The notes under the pieces are model-generated. The model saw only the letters and a list, made by a program, of their open reading frames with translations, was not told where the DNA came from and did not search any database. From Methanobrevibacter sp. (GTDB taxonomy: Archaea > Methanobacteriota > Methanobacteria > Methanobacteriales > Methanobacteriaceae): a stretch of DNA of 11,323 nucleotides. The stretch covers positions 1 to 11,323 of the forward strand of contig WRMT01000073.1 of NCBI GenBank assembly GCA_009777005.1, given 5' to 3'. Numbering within the stretch: position 1 is the first letter of the stretch; every line of letters starts with the position of its first letter. Both the position numbers and the translations under genes were made by a program. This document shows, piece after piece, positions 7,239-11,323 of the stretch.

Positions 7239-7558
7239 ATGATGACACTCATAGAAACAAAAATTAAAATAGAAGATATTTATTTAAAAAAATCGAAAAA
7301 GAAGCTAAAAGTAGAAACATCGAGAAGGATGAGGTTTTCAATGAATTAGTTAAAAAAGGACTCATGAATATTAGAAATAAAAAAACAACTTTTGATAGAA
7401 TAGAACGATTAACTGGAAGAAAGGCAGAAATACTTAACAAAGATACTTATAATCATAATCCTAGTAAAGAACAATTAAACTCTATTGTTGGACTCATGGA
7501 TGCTCCAGAGGGTTTTGATGTAGTTAAAACTGTTGAAAATGCAAGTGTTAGAAAATGA
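7239..7558 (+). pseudogene. VapB-like antitoxin, probable ribbon-helix-helix type, frameshifted
   Basis: The start frame (ATG 7239 or 7242) reads MMTLIETKIKIEDIYLKK. It would run out of frame after the A7 tract at 7286-7292. The homologous reading continues one frame over as IEKEAKSRNIEKDEVFNELV, then the 64 residues from Met codon 7364, ending VENASVRK at 7558. Joined, this is about 106 residues. A beta-strand (TLIETKIKIE), a helix (YLKKIEKEAKSR) and a second helix (EKDEVFNELVKKGL) match a ribbon-helix-helix DNA-binding antitoxin. The C-terminal half would bind the toxin. Restoring an eighth A repairs the frame. A PIN remnant begins 6 bases after the stop, as in vapBC operons. The fragment from 7364 could still be translated but would lack the DNA-binding part. 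Family assignment is by pattern, not by search. Confidence 0.6.
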
Positions 7559-7564
7559 GAATAA

Positions 7565-7699
7565 ATGATTTTTTCAGATGAGAATTTCATAATAGCTTTA
7601 TTTTTGAAAAAACATGATAAACACGAAAGAGCAACTGAAATATGGGAAAATATTCAAAATAAAGATAAAATAATTTCCTTCATGATTATTAAAATTTAG
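7565..7699 (+). pseudogene. Truncated PIN-domain toxin (VapC-like), N-terminal remnant
   Basis: Forty-four codons read MIFSDENFIIALFLKKHDKH and then a helix ERATEIWENIQNKDKIIS, which is the PIN N-terminus: strand 1 with catalytic Asp5 (DENF in place of DTNF) and helix 1. A stop follows at 7697-7699, just where family members continue into the second acidic motif. The sequence after the stop (KLLKK-like, then pure A/T) cannot be followed as a PIN domain. A complete protein would need about 130 residues, so three of the four acidic residues are missing and no RNase activity is expected. It lies 6 bases after the antitoxin-like gene, completing a decayed vapBC-type pair. Confidence 0.65.
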
Positions 7700-8100
7700 A
7701 AATTGCTCAAAAAAATAATTTTTATATTTTTATTATATTTTTAATAAATATTATTATTATTTTAGTCTTTTACTTAATGTATATATCAAATAAAATTTTC
7801 ATGAATAAGGTTTAAAATCTTTTAAATTAAATCTAAAATGATTATAATAAAAAAATATTTTTTTATAAATTTTAAAAAAATTTGGTAATTTTAAATAATT
7901 ATTATAATCTTTATTATTCTTTCATTGAAAAGGTTACTTACTAATTCAGATATTATAATCATTTTAAATTTTATTATTTTTTTAAAAACATGGTTTCAGG
8001 TTTTTAATAAATTTAAATATAAGAAATTCAATGATTTTTAAAGGTTTAAAAAATCAAAATTTTTTTGACAATCTAAAATCGAAGTTTAACAGTATTTAAA

Positions 8101-8108
8101 TTATAATA
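8101..8108 (+). promoter_or_regulatory. Candidate TATA box of uvrA
   Basis: The string ttataata lies about 110 bases before the uvrA start. An archaeal start site near 8130 would give a leader of about 80 nt ending in a strong SD. Other TATA-like strings occur nearby, so the choice is uncertain. Confidence 0.25.
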
Positions 8109-8200
8109 TAATCATTTTTAATTTAATTTAAATTACTTTTAGTGATTATTTTGCATGGATATTTTAAACATCACAATAATTTTTTAATTAACTAAGAAAT

Positions 8201-8206
8201 AGGAGA
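8201..8206 (+). promoter_or_regulatory. uvrA: Strong ribosome-binding site that sets the uvrA TTG start
   Basis: The hexamer aggaga lies 7 bases before the TTG at 8214 and is the best Shine-Dalgarno match in the window. It decides the start: no ATG in this frame gives a better-placed initiation, and the residues after TTG align with the usual short UvrA N-terminus before the first ATPase strand. Confidence 0.8.
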
Positions 8207-8213
8207 ATTATCA

Positions 8214-11174
8214 TTGAATAAAGACTCAAGCAAAAAAAATATCATTTTAAAAGGTGCAAGAGAGCATAATCTCCAGAATTTAGACTTAGCTATTCCAAGA
8301 GATCAGTTTATTGTAATAACAGGACTAAGTGGGTCGGGAAAATCATCATTAGCTTTTGATACAATCTATGCTGAAGGACAGCGAAGGTATGTTGAATCTT
8401 TATCAGCTTATGCTAGACAATTTTTAGGTCAAATGAAAAAACCTGAAATAGATTATATTGAAGGATTGTCTCCAGCTATTTCAATTGATCAAAAAACTAC
8501 TAAAATGAATCCACGTTCAACTGTTGGAACTATTACTGAAATTTATGATTACTTACGTCTACTTTTTGCAAGGATTGGTACTGCACACTGCTATACATGT
8601 GGAAAAGAAATCTCTCAACAAACAAGTGGTCAAATTGTAGAGAGTATTATTGGGGAAGGTGAAGGAGTTAAAATTCAGGTTCTTGCTCCAATAATTAGGG
8701 ATAGGAAAGGAGAACATAAAAAAATCTTTGAAGATCTTCAAAATAAAGGATTTGTCAGAGTTCGAGTAGATGGTGAAATAAAAGATTTAGAAGAAGAAAT
8801 AATTTTGAGTAAGAACTTTAAACACACTATTGAGGTTGTGGTTGATAGACTAATAATAAGAGAAGATATTGATTTTATGAGAAGATTAGCTGATTCAGTT
8901 GAAACAGCTCTTTCTTTTGGTGAAGGAATTGTAAATGTTCTCTATAATAAAAAAAATAATGATAATGAAGATAAAAATGACAAAGATGAAAATAATAAAA
9001 ACGATAAAGATAGTGAAAAGAATGAATATGAAAAAGCTTATTCTGAGCACTTTGCCTGTGTAGATTGTGGAATAAACTTAGAAGAAATTAGTCCAAGAAT
9101 GTTTTCATTTAATAGTCCTCATGGAGCATGTCCTGAATGTAATGGTCTTGGAAGTAAGATGGAAATGGATCCAGATTTAATTGTTCCAAACAAAAATCTA
9201 TCTTTAAATGAGGGAGCTATTGTTCCATGGAGTAGATCAAAAGGAAATAAAGAAAATTACTATCATCAAATGCTACTTGCAGTAGCTAATCATGTTGGAT
9301 TTTCAATGGATACTCCATTTAATGAATTAAAAAAAGAAGAACAAACAGCTATTCTTTATGGAACTGACGATAAGGTATCATTTAGTTTTAAACGTAGAAA
9401 TAAATCTTACAGAGTTAATAGAAAATTTGAAGGTGTTATTACAAGAATGGAACGCCAATATCTAGAAACCAAATCAAATTATTCTCGTAGTTATATTTCA
9501 AAATTTATGAGTGATCATAGCTGCCATGTTTGTGGAGGTAAAAGATTAAAGATTGAAGCTTTATCTGTAACTGTTGGTGGAAAATCTATAGCTGATGTAG
9601 TAGCTATGGCAATTAAGGATTGTTATAAATTCTTCCAAAGTATTGAATTAAATGAAAGAGAATTGTTCATAGCTAAGGAAATTTTAAAAGAGATAAATGA
9701 ACGATTAAAATTTTTAGTAAATGTTGGTCTTGATTACATATCAATGGAACGATCTTCTGGAACCTTATCTGGTGGTGAAGCTCAAAGAATTAGATTAGCT
9801 ACTCAAATTGGTTCTGGTCTTGTTGGAGTATTATATATTTTAGATGAGCCAAGTATTGGTCTTCATCAAAGAGATAATGTAAAGCTCATTGAAACACTTA
9901 AAAGATTAAAAAATATTGGAAATACCTTGATTGTAGTTGAACATGATGAGGAAACAATATTATCTTCAGATTATGTTGTAGATATAGGACCTGGAGCTGG
10001 TGAACATGGTGGAAAAGTTGTAGCTCACGGTACTCCATCTGAGATAATGGAATCCCATGACTCTATAACTGGCAACTATCTCTCTAGAAGAGAAACAATA
10101 CCAATTAGTAAAAATAGAAGAAAACATCAGAACAAGTTTATTACAATTAAGGGAGCAAAAGAAAACAATCTTAAAAACATTGACGTAAACATTCCTCTTG
10201 GAGTTTTTACATGTGTTACAGGAGTTTCTGGCTCTGGAAAAAGTTCTTTAATAAACCAAGTTCTTTATAAGGGTCTAGATGGGATTATCAATCATAAACA
10301 TAGCTTCGCTGGAAAATTTGAGAAAATTGAAGGTAGCAGAAATATTGATAAAATCATTATCATAGATCAAACACCTATCGGTAGAACTCCTCGTTCTAAT
10401 TCAGCTACTTACACAGGACTTTTTACATATATTCGTGAAATATTTGCTGAAACACCAGAAGCTAAAGCTCGAGGTTATAAACCTGGAAGATTTAGTTTTA
10501 ATGTTAAAGGTGGAAGGTGTGAAGCTTGTTCTGGTGATGGAATAATCAAAATCGAAATGCATTTTTTAGCTGATGTTTATATTCCATGTGAAGTTTGTAA
10601 AGGAAAACGATACAATGATGAAACTTTAGATATAAGATATAAGGGAAAAAATATCTATGAAGTTCTTGAAATGACTGTAGAAGAAGCTTTAGAGTTTTAT
10701 AAAAATATTCCAAAGATAAAAAAGAAATTACAAACTTTAGATGATGTTGGTTTAGGTTATATTAAGTTAGGTCAATCAGCTACTACCTTATCAGGTGGTG
10801 AAGCTCAAAGAATTAAATTAGCTAAAGAACTTTCTAAACAAAGCACTGGAAAAACCCTGTACATTTTAGATGAACCAACTACAGGTCTTCATTTTGCAGA
10901 CATTAAGAGGCTTTTAACTGTTCTTGGACGACTAACTGATTCAGGAAATTCCATTGTTGTCATAGAACACAACCTTGATGTTATAAAAACAGCAGACCAC
11001 ATTATTGACTTAGGTCCTGAAGGTGGAGATGGTGGTGGAGAAATAGTAGCTACTGGCACACCAGAAGAAATAGCTAATTCTGGAACATATACTGGAGACT
11101 TTTTAAAAGATATTTTAAATGAAAATATCACTCCACTTGCAAGAAAATTAATTAAAGAAAAAATGAGCAAATAA
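8214..11174 (+). CDS. uvrA: Excinuclease ABC subunit A (UvrA)
   Basis: UvrA is the dimeric ABC-type ATPase that scans for DNA damage and loads UvrB in nucleotide excision repair. Both ATPase modules are complete. Module one has Walker A GLSGSGKS (37-44), signature LSGGEAQ (518-524) and Walker B LDEP (543-546). Module two has Walker A GVSGSGKS (670-677), LSGGEAQ (859-865) and LDEP (885-888). Zinc ligands are Cys282/285/306/309 in the first module and Cys769/772/792/795 in the second; an extra CxxC occurs at 126-129. The UvrB-binding region and insertion domain between them are present. At 986 residues it is about 40 longer than common bacterial UvrA. Much of this is a low-complexity N/D/K/E stretch (245-274) just before the first zinc module. 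Translation starts at TTG behind a strong SD. It is separated from uvrB by accessory genes. Confidence 0.98.
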   Translation: MNKDSSKKNIILKGAREHNLQNLDLAIPRDQFIVITGLSGSGKSSLAFDTIYAEGQRRYVESLSAYARQFLGQMKKPEIDYIEGLSPAISIDQKTTKMNPRSTVGTITEIYDYLRLLFARIGTAHCYTCGKEISQQTSGQIVESIIGEGEGVKIQVLAPIIRDRKGEHKKIFEDLQNKGFVRVRVDGEIKDLEEEIILSKNFKHTIEVVVDRLIIREDIDFMRRLADSVETALSFGEGIVNVLYNKKNNDNEDKNDKDENNKNDKDSEKNEYEKAYSEHFACVDCGINLEEISPRMFSFNSPHGACPECNGLGSKMEMDPDLIVPNKNLSLNEGAIVPWSRSKGNKENYYHQMLLAVANHVGFSMDTPFNELKKEEQTAILYGTDDKVSFSFKRRNKSYRVNRKFEGVITRMERQYLETKSNYSRSYISKFMSDHSCHVCGGKRLKIEALSVTVGGKSIADVVAMAIKDCYKFFQSIELNERELFIAKEILKEINERLKFLVNVGLDYISMERSSGTLSGGEAQRIRLATQIGSGLVGVLYILDEPSIGLHQRDNVKLIETLKRLKNIGNTLIVVEHDEETILSSDYVVDIGPGAGEHGGKVVAHGTPSEIMESHDSITGNYLSRRETIPISKNRRKHQNKFITIKGAKENNLKNIDVNIPLGVFTCVTGVSGSGKSSLINQVLYKGLDGIINHKHSFAGKFEKIEGSRNIDKIIIIDQTPIGRTPRSNSATYTGLFTYIREIFAETPEAKARGYKPGRFSFNVKGGRCEACSGDGIIKIEMHFLADVYIPCEVCKGKRYNDETLDIRYKGKNIYEVLEMTVEEALEFYKNIPKIKKKLQTLDDVGLGYIKLGQSATTLSGGEAQRIKLAKELSKQSTGKTLYILDEPTTGLHFADIKRLLTVLGRLTDSGNSIVVIEHNLDVIKTADHIIDLGPEGGDGGGEIVATGTPEEIANSGTYTGDFLKDILNENITPLARKLIKEKMSK

Positions 11175-11323
11175 AAAAAATTTATTAATTTATTAATTTA
11201 ATATTCTATAATAAAGAAAACTTTAATTAATAATATACCTTATCATTTAATATTAAAAATTTTTTTAAGAGTTTATTAATATTTATTATTAGAAATTTTT
11301 ATAATAGGGATTTATTATATTAA
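11175..11323. other. AT-rich downstream flank of uvrA
   Basis: No gene is visible in the last 149 bases. Short tandem copies of aatttatt follow the uvrA stop, and a T7 run at 11260-11266 could act as an archaeal terminator. Any following gene, such as uvrC, lies outside the window. Confidence 0.4.

Larger units (their letters stand above)
7700..8213. other. AT-rich intergenic region of about 0.5 kb before uvrA
   Basis: I see no gene in this stretch. Its composition is nearly all A/T with many short homopolymer runs. An imperfect hairpin is possible at 8033-8055 (gatttttaaa, then tttaaaaaatc) followed by a T7 run at 8060-8066; this could be a terminator, but support is low. The first part may be the fully eroded remainder of the VapC-like gene. 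The last 110 bases should contain the uvrA promoter and leader. Confidence 0.6.

Noticed and set aside
8065..8107. Bacterial-type promoter TTGACA and TATAAT before uvrA
   Set aside because: The two boxes are 31 bp apart instead of about 17, and the host looks archaeal.
1..11323. tRNA, rRNA or insertion-sequence elements
   Set aside because: No GC-rich cloverleaf, rRNA-like segment or transposase-like frame was seen; in this AT-rich DNA a structured RNA gene would stand out by composition.

Overview
The window looks like a very AT-rich archaeal chromosome segment, most likely from a mesophilic methanogen of the order Methanobacteriales (Methanobrevibacter-like). The evidence is the archaea-type RecJ-like protein that fuses DnaJ-style zinc motifs, S1, OB-fold and DHH domains; T-rich terminator-like tracts; TATA-like boxes at archaeal promoter distances; and bacterial-type UvrA and UvrB, which many mesophilic methanogens carry. 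The genus is inferred from gene content and composition, not proven. All supported genes lie on the + strand.

Layout. Positions 1-193 are AT-rich DNA with a perfect 34-bp direct repeat. Positions 194-2428 encode the RecJ-like DHH phosphoesterase. Positions 2669-3456 hold a two-gene unit: an uncharacterised 94-residue protein overlapping by 8 bases a PIN-domain gene that is split by two frameshifts. A run of 20 Ts follows, then a TATA-like box and uvrB (3580-5541). Just after uvrB are two identical 30-bp repeats separated by a 36-bp segment of clearly higher GC. This looks like a minimal one-spacer CRISPR locus without cas genes in view. A serine beta-lactamase-like hydrolase without a signal peptide is at 5912-6958. 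Positions 7239-7699 hold remnants of a second toxin-antitoxin pair: a frameshifted ribbon-helix-helix-like antitoxin and the first 44 codons of a PIN toxin. About 0.5 kb of featureless AT-rich DNA precedes uvrA (8214-11174), which starts with TTG behind a strong ribosome-binding site.

Functionally there are two themes. UvrA and UvrB are the damage-recognition components of nucleotide excision repair; UvrC is not in the window. The RecJ-like nuclease is a plausible but unproven companion in nucleic-acid processing. Interleaved with them is accessory material: two decayed PIN modules, the CRISPR-like repeat pair and the hydrolase. The three long conserved genes are intact, while all obvious frameshifts fall in the PIN-type modules, and each can be repaired by adding one base. 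That fits relaxed selection on toxin modules, but homopolymer sequencing error must be excluded.
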